From the IMG/VR virus record IMGVR_UViG_3300042519_001962, positions 1-64,000 of that record: 64,000 nt of DNA. One strand, written 5' to 3'. A program made the translations under genes and the position numbers. The notes below the pieces were generated by a model. The model was not told the origin of the DNA and ran no database searches. It was given only the letters and a program-made list of their open reading frames with translations. This DNA is from a virus. Below are positions 57,349 through 64,000 of the stretch, piece after piece (position 1 is the first letter of the stretch; every line of letters begins with the position of its first letter).

Positions 57349-57491
57349 TTTCTTTCCAAAATCTTTTTTAATTGTGATTCTTTCAATAGTTTCTTTGGTT
57401 CTTGTTTTTTGGATTTGTCCTCTTCCAATGGAATTCGATAGTTCTTTACTAACTTTTCCATCCAATCTTTGGTGTCTTTACTCATACTCAT
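57345..57491 (-). CDS. Small charged protein, 48 aa
   Basis: MSMSKDTKDWMEKLVKNYR and a lysine-rich helix. Overlaps the ligase by 14 bases. It could be a DNA-binding accessory, but there is no evidence beyond charge. Confidence 0.6.
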   Translation of the reverse strand: MSMSKDTKDWMEKLVKNYRIPLEEDKSKKQEPKKLLKESQLKKILERN

Positions 57492-58572
57492 TTCTATTTA
57501 TTTTTATAACATAAGGAAATCGGGGAATTCCATCCGGTGTTAGGTTAAAGTACTTAACAGTTGCTTCTTTACCTATCAAGGAATCTTTGTTTTCTAAAAT
57601 CTCAGCTGTTTCAGCAAATGTCCCCTTTACATTTGATTTGAATCGCTTTCCATCTTTGGTATTAAATACCATATATCCACAAGTGCCGGTTCGGTTACCC
57701 TCACCTTCACATATATCTAAAATCGTATATTCCTCATCTACAAAGGATTTATGCTTCAAAAGGTACTTACTTCGTTTATTCTCATAAAGTCCACCAGTAC
57801 GAAGCATTTGCCCCTCATAACCCTGCTCAACATATTTACCATACAAATCCATAACACCAGCCTCATCCCTAACAGGGTGGGTTGTTACAAACTCACAAGT
57901 AGATGGTAACTTAACACCATACAATGCTTTGAATCTTTCAACAAATTCACCACCATGTGATGGGAAATCATAGATATGGTATTTGATTACTTTTTTACAT
58001 TCCTCTAAATCAGATGGAGTTGGCTTTGTTTTTTTCACCAACGATACAATCTTATTGAAATCATTAGCGAACTTATCAGCGTACAATTCTCCATCAAATA
58101 TTAGATTTGGATTCTCATCAAACAAATATTTCATTGATTCAAAAATGTGAGGTGCTGATACAATTGGTTTACCATTCCTACTAAACATACCATCTTTGGT
58201 AAGGATACATCGGATACCATCTAATTTTGGTTGAGAGAATATTGGGTATTCAATTTTATCTTTGTAATCTTCCCACTTGGCCGCCAACATAGGTTCAAAG
58301 TATTGTTTAGTATCAATGTTATTAATACTTTCAAAATAACCACTCTCTAACTTTTTAGTTCTCTTAGCTATTGCTTCTTTAAGAGCTTGTTCGTTATCAG
58401 TAGTACCATTTGCTTTACCTTCATTTTTACCATACACAACTGTCCATGTGTTTGTGGTAATTACTCCACCACATTGTCCACTATGAGTTCTGTATTTATT
58501 ATCGGATACTTCAATTGTCCACTCTTGAGTTGCACCTGTCTTAGTTTTTTTGTAAATCGTTTCTAATTTCAT
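57478..58572 (-). CDS. ATP-dependent DNA ligase
   Basis: 364 aa. Motif I SQPKLDGIRC has the adenylated Lys116. GELYADKFA, EGQMLRTGG and KYLLKHKSF follow as motifs III to V, and an OB domain at the C-terminus. Residues 1-80 form an extra N-terminal WGR-like module (EWTIEVSDNKYRT, NTWTVVYGKN). It seals DNA nicks in replication or recombination. Confidence 0.92.
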   Translation of the reverse strand: MKLETIYKKTKTGATQEWTIEVSDNKYRTHSGQCGGVITTNTWTVVYGKNEGKANGTTDNEQALKEAIAKRTKKLESGYFESINNIDTKQYFEPMLAAKWEDYKDKIEYPIFSQPKLDGIRCILTKDGMFSRNGKPIVSAPHIFESMKYLFDENPNLIFDGELYADKFANDFNKIVSLVKKTKPTPSDLEECKKVIKYHIYDFPSHGGEFVERFKALYGVKLPSTCEFVTTHPVRDEAGVMDLYGKYVEQGYEGQMLRTGGLYENKRSKYLLKHKSFVDEEYTILDICEGEGNRTGTCGYMVFNTKDGKRFKSNVKGTFAETAEILENKDSLIGKEATVKYFNLTPDGIPRFPYVIKINRNEYE

Positions 58573-58904
58573 CGTAATATGAATTTTAATACATTGTATT
58601 TTATTTTGTGGAATTTATTGAATGTTCGAGGTGACCATACTTTGTGGTCTTGCAACTCATCCAATTGCTTTGCTAAAGTATTCCTTAAAAAGAACAAATC
58701 ACCCTCCCATCTAAATCTAAATCGGTTTGTGTAATTTGGTAAGAAACATAAAAATTTAAATAAATAATAAGAATGCAATCCCTTTGTTATTTTCAGAATT
58801 TCAACACCCCATTGTTCATAAGGTCCGTTGATGTATATATTAAGTAATTTTATATTTAAATTGAACTTTCGCATTTTCCAATCTATTGTTTGGAGTATTT
58901 TCAT
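58569..58904 (-). CDS. Hypothetical protein, 111 aa
   Basis: Basic protein rich in Phe/Leu/Tyr with a FLCFLPNYTNRFRFRWEGDL segment. It overlaps the ligase by 4 bases. No family recognised. Confidence 0.6.
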   Translation of the reverse strand: MKILQTIDWKMRKFNLNIKLLNIYINGPYEQWGVEILKITKGLHSYYLFKFLCFLPNYTNRFRFRWEGDLFFLRNTLAKQLDELQDHKVWSPRTFNKFHKIKYNVLKFILR

Positions 58905-58936
58905 AGTTAATCTTTTTTTTTGAATTTAGAGATTCA

Positions 58937-58953
58937 GGGGGGTATTACCCCCC
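58937..58953. repeat. Six-pair G:C hairpin
   Basis: GGGGGG-TATTA-CCCCCC, with no T run on either side. It lies between the CobS-like gene and the next gene and might protect or cut the message, or slow polymerase. Confidence 0.55.
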
Positions 58954-58976
58954 ATCTCATTTATAATTGATTAACC

Positions 58977-60185
58977 TTAGAACATTGGGATTTCATCTAC
59001 TAACTCTTCTTTTTGTTCGGTAAAAAGAGCTTCTGCTGATGTATCTTTAACATATTTTTGAACCAGTTGTTTCACATAAGTTCTTTCAGAATCTACACCA
59101 CCATCATTAGAGAAGAATGGGAAGATTGAAATTTCAGCTGATTCGAATAAATCGAATCCATCATAAATTAATCCAGCCATTTCAACACTAGCTCTCGTCG
59201 ATACCATAGCGGTAACTTTACCAGAATCACTCATCGATTGAGTTCGAGTGTGGTGAGCGATTTCAGCGATTGCTTTCAAATCATAATCATTAACCTCAGG
59301 GAACATAAACTTTAACAATCCAAATTCCTGCTCATCATTTAGAACATCCATTTCGATAGTTACGAAACGGTCTAAGATAGCCCTATCGATTACCCTAGTC
59401 GAAGTATATTCAGAACCTATGTTAGCGGTAGCGATAAAGGTAACACCTTCAGCCACTTTAACAATTGGTGAACCTTCAGCCTCATCCAAACGTAAGTAAC
59501 GTTGTCCACCATCTAAAACGGTCATCAAAATGTTCCAAGCATCAGGGTGAGCTCTACTCAACTCATCTAATAGAATCACAGCGTTTGGAGTTTTAATTGC
59601 TTTAACGAATGCCGATTCAGCGAAGAAAGTTCCTTTGTTTTTATCAAAGTGAGTATTACCAATCAAAGTAGCACGAGGGTCTTGCGTTGCTCCTAAGTTG
59701 AAGTAGAAATCAGGTCGGTCAAGTGCTTTAACCAATGCTTTAGCTGCCATTGTTTTACCACAACCAGCAGGTCCAGTCATCATAATGTTTTTAGCTCTAA
59801 CAGCTGAACGAACTAAGTATTTCCACTTTAGAGGTGTCATCACCAATTCAATTGGTTTCAAATCAATTGAACTATTGTGAATGAAATCTTTGATTGCGTT
59901 ATGGTCACCTTTATCTTCAAATTGAACACCACCATTATCGGTATTCATTGGGGAAACTAAGTTATTATAAACTTCCATTCCCACTTTTCGGAAAACCTTC
60001 TTACCATTCTTTTGAACGAATGCCTGAAGAGCCAATCCCTGCTCAAATGCATCTTTACGAGTACCGGTTCCGATACCCATTGTACCAACTTTTTGACCTT
60101 TAGTGTCAATTAACTTAAATGAGTTACCAAAAGCTTCTACTTTGTAAACCTCATTTCCTACGAATCCAATTTTTAAATCTTTCAT
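58977..60185 (-). CDS. CobS/MoxR-type AAA+ ATPase
   Basis: 402 aa. Residues 138-145 are the Walker A GPAGCGKT, 203-208 VILLDE is Walker B, and ATANIGSEYTSTRVIDRAILDRF holds sensor I and the arginine finger. The length and the partner VWA gene make it CobS-like, as in cobaltochelatase and MoxR chaperones. Cyanophages carry CobS homologues as well. The first 120 residues are an extra N-terminal domain. Its own role may be chelatase-like or in virion maturation. Confidence 0.87.
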   Translation of the reverse strand: MKDLKIGFVGNEVYKVEAFGNSFKLIDTKGQKVGTMGIGTGTRKDAFEQGLALQAFVQKNGKKVFRKVGMEVYNNLVSPMNTDNGGVQFEDKGDHNAIKDFIHNSSIDLKPIELVMTPLKWKYLVRSAVRAKNIMMTGPAGCGKTMAAKALVKALDRPDFYFNLGATQDPRATLIGNTHFDKNKGTFFAESAFVKAIKTPNAVILLDELSRAHPDAWNILMTVLDGGQRYLRLDEAEGSPIVKVAEGVTFIATANIGSEYTSTRVIDRAILDRFVTIEMDVLNDEQEFGLLKFMFPEVNDYDLKAIAEIAHHTRTQSMSDSGKVTAMVSTRASVEMAGLIYDGFDLFESAEISIFPFFSNDGGVDSERTYVKQLVQKYVKDTSAEALFTEQKEELVDEIPMF

Positions 60186-60232
60186 TTTTATTTATTTTAG
60201 GGTTTTAATTAATTACTCTCTCAATTACCTGT

Positions 60233-60264
60233 CTAATATACGAACAATTTCTGATATAAACAAG
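60233..60264 (-). promoter_or_regulatory. Promoter of the CobS-like gene
   Basis: CTTG-N20-TATATTAG with leader TTAATTAAAACCCTAAAA. Confidence 0.85.
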
Positions 60265-60290
60265 CTTTTTGCCAATTATTTTTGCTTTTT

Positions 60291-60515
60291 TTAATAATAA
60301 AATCGACTATAATAACCTAATGTACCAGTATCCGAATCTGCGTTGTCTATAAACCCAAATCCTTTGTAATTATTGGTATTGAATAGGATTCTTTCAATGG
60401 TGGTGGCAATGCCAGCCTTAAATGCCACTGTAGCGAACTCATCGGTTCGTTTTAGTTGTTCATTAGCCCAATCCAACATAGTACTAACTTCAATCGTTTT
60501 TTTACTTTTAGCCAT
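60291..60515 (-). CDS. Conserved phage protein, 74 aa
   Basis: MAKSKKTIEVSTMLDWANEQL followed by a segment TDEFATVAFKAGIATTIERIL. A single-domain protein of phages. Function unknown. Confidence 0.7.
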   Translation of the reverse strand: MAKSKKTIEVSTMLDWANEQLKRTDEFATVAFKAGIATTIERILFNTNNYKGFGFIDNADSDTGTLGYYSRFYY

Positions 60516-60563
60516 AATTTAGGGGTTTTTTAAGTGATTTAATCTATCTATCAATCTTATACT

Positions 60564-60595
60564 CAAATATACAAAAAAGACTTGAGATAAACAAG
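60564..60595 (-). promoter_or_regulatory. Promoter, 32-bp Bacteroidota type
   Basis: CTTG-N20-TATATTTG with an upstream AAAATAATTAG element; serves the 74-aa gene. Confidence 0.85.
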
Positions 60596-60637
60596 CCTTT
60601 TTCTAATTATTTTCAATAAAGTTATTAACAATTTGAA

Positions 60638-62755
60638 TTATTTTGTTAAGAACAACTCATTTATTGTTTTAGTTATTTGAGCCACATTTGTTACATCGAT
60701 TTTCTTAGCTCCCTTACCATACATCTTCTTAAATCCTCGAGATGGTTCGGTTGTATTTGACCACTCATCTACAAAGTAAGAAAGAGTTTTAATTCCCATT
60801 CCTTCGATTTGTTTAACCATTTTACGAGTGTGTTCGAATGCCGGTTCACCACTATATCGGAAAGAACCACCTTCAAAGTAAGGTTCACCATCTGAGATGT
60901 TTAGGAAGTAAGAATCCATATCGTTATTAGAACCTAAGAAATTCTTCATAATTGCCTCAAAACATAATCCCTCAGGAGTAGTACCACCAGCTCTAAGTGC
61001 CGGAAACATTTGTTTTACCTTTGAGAACTTATCAATACGAGAATCGTAAGCCATAACCACATATGGTGAATTACCATGTGTAGTTCTGAATGAAACCTGA
61101 ATTGATAGGTTTTGAATCATATCAACTGCTTTACAAAGTGCAACCACATTGGTTAAGGTATTAACCCATTTAGAACCACCCATTGAACCACTAGCATCAA
61201 TTGAGATATGTAGGTTAGCTTTTTTGTAAGAATCGGTTTCCATATATTGGAACACATTTTCATTACCAAATCCTAATGATGAAATCATTCGTTTATCAAT
61301 ACTACCATTCTTTTGGCGATTGAACACCGTAGAACGGTCCTCACCTCTAACCTGAAGTTTCTTTCCTAATATAGTTCCAATTCGAATTCCATTTTGAACT
61401 TCAGTCTCATAATGCATTTTAATCAATCCAGTCTCTTCAGGTTTGTACCAATTGTTATCAGTCATTGGGAACATTTGATTTTCAAATAATGATTTGGTAA
61501 GTTTCTTAACTACTATACAAGTTGTACCCTTTCGAGAGTTACCCCAACCATCATTAACACCAGCACCAACTGAAGTAATTTCTGAACCACTTTCCTCAAT
61601 TGCGTTAACATTATTTGCTTCAGTTCGAGTGATAGATTTTTTACGAATTTCACCTCTCATAAACTCTTTCTGCTTTTGAATTTTCTTTTTAAGGAGGTTT
61701 TTTTGGTTATCACTAAGAGTTAATTTATTTGATTCCTTACCACCTTCAGTTGATTCAGTTGCTTCACCACGCTCAACACCTTCAGGCATTTCAATTTCCA
61801 TAGAAGAACCACCAGTTGGTTTACTATCCATATCACCCGTCATTGGAGATGAACCATCCAATGAATCCATTAAATCATCAAATTCAGAATCACTCATTTC
61901 ACGTGATTCATTTGAACTACCATTACCATTTCCATTTTGATTTTGATTTTCTTCAGAATCACCCTGTCCACCAGTACCCTCACCTTCACCATCAGATAAT
62001 GATGGTAAGTTATTTAGAATAATTTGAAAAACTTCCATAGCCACATTAAATGTATCTAAGGTAGATTTCAATCGGTTAATAGTACCTAAACCAATTGTTT
62101 TATAGATTTCGGTGAAACCCGGTAAAGCGTTAAGGTTTGTATTTTTGTTGTGAATGTTAATGATTCGGAACATATAAGAATCAATTGTTGATTCAGTATA
62201 TTCATCTGAAGTTAATCCCTTATCAATTAATGGGTCATTAAAGTATTTATCGTACATTGAACGATAGTAATCTCTATAACCCGGAGCGGAGGTAAAAACG
62301 TAGTAATCAATTCTACGGTCCTCAACCACATTCCAAATATCTTTGATAGTTGAAATTGGATTAGTAATACCTTTTTTGATTGCCCCATCTTTAATATGAG
62401 ATGGAACCAAATTGTAAATATCACCTAATGTTTTAAAATCTGAAAGTTTAATGTGAGAACCTTCGTGCAATGCTAATCCAACAGCCACATCAAAATCCTT
62501 AGGGTCTACGATTTGTGAACCAATTACCACAGTCTTACCATCGGTATAGGAATCACCACGTGTACTAAATTTAACAGGAATTGAATCGTTGGTAACGATA
62601 TTAACGAAGTTGGAGATAGCTCGTTTAGAAGCGGCTAATTTGTAAAGGTCATGTGATTTACGTTCCACATCATTCATTTGATTAACAATGATGTCATCAT
62701 CTTCCCAGTCCTTTAACCAATAAGAAGAATTTCCGTACTTTTTAAATTTACTCAT
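60638..62755 (-). CDS. CobT-like VWA-domain protein
   Basis: 705 aa. The N-terminal half has ALHEGSH (HExxH-like at residues 97-101). An acidic Gly/Asn/Ser-rich linker (about 255-330) follows. The C-terminal VWA domain has the metal-ion site DASGSM at 520-525, GGTTPEG and SDGEP. This is the plan of CobT, the partner of CobS in cobaltochelatase, and of similar MoxR partners in phages. The two neighbouring genes probably act together. Whether metal is put into a tetrapyrrole is unknown. Confidence 0.85.
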   Translation of the reverse strand: MSKFKKYGNSSYWLKDWEDDDIIVNQMNDVERKSHDLYKLAASKRAISNFVNIVTNDSIPVKFSTRGDSYTDGKTVVIGSQIVDPKDFDVAVGLALHEGSHIKLSDFKTLGDIYNLVPSHIKDGAIKKGITNPISTIKDIWNVVEDRRIDYYVFTSAPGYRDYYRSMYDKYFNDPLIDKGLTSDEYTESTIDSYMFRIINIHNKNTNLNALPGFTEIYKTIGLGTINRLKSTLDTFNVAMEVFQIILNNLPSLSDGEGEGTGGQGDSEENQNQNGNGNGSSNESREMSDSEFDDLMDSLDGSSPMTGDMDSKPTGGSSMEIEMPEGVERGEATESTEGGKESNKLTLSDNQKNLLKKKIQKQKEFMRGEIRKKSITRTEANNVNAIEESGSEITSVGAGVNDGWGNSRKGTTCIVVKKLTKSLFENQMFPMTDNNWYKPEETGLIKMHYETEVQNGIRIGTILGKKLQVRGEDRSTVFNRQKNGSIDKRMISSLGFGNENVFQYMETDSYKKANLHISIDASGSMGGSKWVNTLTNVVALCKAVDMIQNLSIQVSFRTTHGNSPYVVMAYDSRIDKFSKVKQMFPALRAGGTTPEGLCFEAIMKNFLGSNNDMDSYFLNISDGEPYFEGGSFRYSGEPAFEHTRKMVKQIEGMGIKTLSYFVDEWSNTTEPSRGFKKMYGKGAKKIDVTNVAQITKTINELFLTK

Positions 62756-62796
62756 ATTTTTAGGGTTTTAATTAATTTATCTCTTAATCTTATACT

Positions 62797-62828
62797 CAAA
62801 TATACGACAAATACCTGAGATATCCAAA
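62797..62828 (-). promoter_or_regulatory. Promoter of the CobT-like gene
   Basis: TTTG-N20-TATATTTG with leader ATTAAAACCCTAAAAATATG. Confidence 0.82.
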
Positions 62829-62839
62829 TAAAATTGAAG

Positions 62840-62980
62840 TTATTTTTGATAAAATTTATCAATCTCTAATTTGGCTTGTTTTAGTGTCTTTTTAGCTTTG
62901 GTTTTTTTACCACTAAAAAGTAGTTCCATCGACTCGATTAACAATCGTCTGTGGGTTGGAAGGGTGTTTTTTGGTTTCAT
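62840..62980 (-). CDS. Small basic protein, 46 aa
   Basis: MKPKNTLPTHRRLLIESME then a Lys-rich helix. It has its own promoter and an AAACCCC leader. Function unknown. Confidence 0.65.
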   Translation of the reverse strand: MKPKNTLPTHRRLLIESMELLFSGKKTKAKKTLKQAKLEIDKFYQK

Positions 62981-63019
62981 ATATTAGGGGTTTGATTAAT
63001 TACTCTCTCAATTACCTGT

Positions 63020-63051
63020 CTAATATACGAATAATATTTGATATAAACAAG
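63020..63051 (-). promoter_or_regulatory. Promoter, 32-bp Bacteroidota type
   Basis: CTTG-N20-TATATTAG; serves the 46-aa gene. Upstream the sequence CGATTTTCTTAAAAATCT is duplicated in part. Confidence 0.85.
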
Positions 63052-63078
63052 GGTTTTCTTAAAAATCTTACGATTTTC

Positions 63079-63237
63079 TTAAAAATCTTCCTCAAATGTA
63101 GATGGAAAATCTGAATCTAAGTCTGCTAATAGAAATAATAACTCTTTTCTAGCATCCTCTACCTGTTTCCACTCTTCATATGATATTGCCTCCTCTAAAC
63201 CATCAATAATATCTTGAATTCTTTCACTTATATCCAT
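63079..63237 (-). CDS. Small acidic protein, 52 aa
   Basis: MDISERIQDIIDGLEEAIS and an acidic helical rest. It follows the CpeT-like gene by 47 bases and probably belongs to its transcript. Function unknown. Confidence 0.65.
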   Translation of the reverse strand: MDISERIQDIIDGLEEAISYEEWKQVEDARKELLFLLADLDSDFPSTFEEDF

Positions 63238-63284
63238 AATAATGTTTTTATTTATATGGGTTTAAATATAAGATATTTGAAAAA

Positions 63285-63971
63285 TTAGTGATTTGCAACT
63301 TTTGAGTAGATATATGGACCTGTTTTTGGCCCCCATATTTGAGTTCCAGAATCATCCCAACCCCTCTCCCAACTAATAACTTCGTGTTGGTATATTACAA
63401 ACTCAGTTGTAGTGTAGGTTGCTCCCTTAAATGAGCCTTTACAATCCGATTCATTGGTACTACCTCTAAATGCCCCTAAGTTATCTTTGTATATCTTTAT
63501 ATCACACCCCACTTTATATGGTAGGTCATAGATGGCAAGTGCCTTTAGTTTGTTGGTATCAACTTTAAATGTTATATCATCTAAATTAAACTTACCAGAC
63601 GCAACTTTGGTATCAGTTAGTACATTCCAAAAATCAACTTCATTTGGTATTGAGAATATGTTTAAACCAATGTAATAATCATCAATTTGGTATATTGCGT
63701 ATATACGTTGTCTATATGGATAGTACTTACCCTCAATTAGTTCACCTTGCTGAGTATAGATTAGAGTCGCTTCATCATGTGTATCATACTCTACAGTCCT
63801 TACTAATACATCACCTCTGGTGGTATCAATGGTTGAATGGTATTTAGTTGAAAACCTACCTGTAATTGAATGTATGTACTTATCAAAATCAAGTGAGTCC
63901 AATTTGGTTTGAGAATATCCAAATATTGGTAGTAATACTACGGAAATGGTTATAAAAATAAACTTTTTCAT
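63285..63971 (-). CDS. CpcT/CpeT-family chromophore lyase-like protein
   Basis: 228 aa. An N-terminal signal peptide (residues 1-20, cleavage before QTKLD) implies export. The mature part matches the CpcT/CpeT family: PYRQRIYAI at 85-93, GCDIKIYKDNLGAFRGST, Cys177 in the DCKGSFKGATYTTTEF stretch, then SWERGWDDSGTQIWGP and GPYIYSK. Cyanobacterial members attach or chaperone bilins on phycobiliproteins, and cyanophages carry cpeT. Bacteroidota members are of unknown function. In this phage it may bind the bilin made by heme oxygenase and bilin reductase. The promoter is probably beyond the right edge. Confidence 0.88.
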   Translation of the reverse strand: MKKFIFITISVVLLPIFGYSQTKLDSLDFDKYIHSITGRFSTKYHSTIDTTRGDVLVRTVEYDTHDEATLIYTQQGELIEGKYYPYRQRIYAIYQIDDYYIGLNIFSIPNEVDFWNVLTDTKVASGKFNLDDITFKVDTNKLKALAIYDLPYKVGCDIKIYKDNLGAFRGSTNESDCKGSFKGATYTTTEFVIYQHEVISWERGWDDSGTQIWGPKTGPYIYSKVANH

Positions 63972-64000
63972 ATTTTGAATTTTTCTTTAATATTTGCTTT

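Noticed and set aside
63263-63270. TATATTTA box after the CpeT-like gene
   Set aside because: No -33 partner at the standard distance.

Overview
The window is best read as one stretch of a large tailed-phage genome whose host is a member of the Bacteroidota. AT content is high and every recognisable gene and stable RNA lies on the minus strand, so transcription runs from high to low coordinates. Genes are short and tightly packed, often with ATGA, TAATG or TAA-T-ATG junctions, and I see no Shine-Dalgarno sequences. About thirty promoters share the Bacteroidota-type architecture (T)TTG-N20-TAnnTTTG with an almost invariant total length of 32 bp. Nine hairpin-plus-T-run terminators divide the minus strand into operons. 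Phage identity rests on ThyA, DNA ligase, RNA ligase/kinase, the tRNA array, a membrane-anchored glucosaminidase, virion-type proteins and many small proteins that resemble conserved proteins of large T4-like phages. No capsid, terminase or polymerase gene is in the window, so the taxonomic placement is inference.

Layout. 1-3.6 kb: small early-type proteins and a gene-poor segment with iteron-like repeats, a DnaA-box match and the only clear plus-strand promoter. 3.6-7.4 kb: operon with an IMPDH/GMPR-family enzyme, glutamyl-tRNA reductase (HemA), a zinc-ribbon microprotein and a glycosyltransferase, closed by a terminator at 3607. 7.4-12.7 kb: an aldolase/CMP-Kdo synthetase fusion, a HAD phosphatase, a GT29 sialyltransferase-like protein and membrane/lysis genes. 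12.7-18.8 kb: small proteins, a HldE/TagD-like nucleotidyltransferase and a HAD protein. 18.9-22.1 kb: CCA-adding enzyme plus an RNA-repair operon (RNA ligase, polynucleotide kinase, metallophosphoesterase). 22.2-25.0 kb: membrane and coiled-coil proteins. 25.07-31.23 kb: 25 assignable tRNAs that cover all twenty amino acids, two tRNA-like relics, a complete tmRNA, and a few embedded proteins (lipoprotein, YkuK-like RNase H fold). 31.3-39.5 kb: 2OG oxygenase, methyltransferase, tail-type protein, SPFH protein, hotdog thioesterase, metallopeptidase-like and PD-(D/E)XK proteins. 39.7-41.9 kb: groES-groEL. 41.9-48.3 kb: one long operon with thyA, PspC, heme oxygenase and a ferredoxin-dependent bilin reductase. 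48.4-58.9 kb: kinase, epimerase, DNA methyltransferase, virion-type proteins with T4-like capsid-targeting leaders, secreted nuclease and DNA ligase. 59-64 kb: a CobS-like AAA+ ATPase and a CobT-like VWA protein, then a CpcT/CpeT-family bilin lyase.

The most striking theme is tetrapyrrole/bilin metabolism. The window encodes the committed enzyme of the C5 pathway (HemA) and the tRNA-Glu that carries its substrate, a heme oxygenase, a bilin reductase that keeps the PcyA catalytic Glu/His/Asp, and an exported CpeT-like chromophore lyase; a CobS/CobT-like chelatase-type pair lies nearby. Bilin genes are known from cyanophages and from uncultured marine phages; finding them with HemA and a CpeT-like protein under Bacteroidota-type promoters suggests a phage that redirects heme precursors to a bound bilin in a heterotroph. 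A second theme is translational independence: tRNAs for all amino acids, tmRNA, CCA-adding enzyme, tRNA repair and a phage chaperonin. A third is a small cell-surface sugar kit that would make and transfer a CMP-activated acidic sugar.
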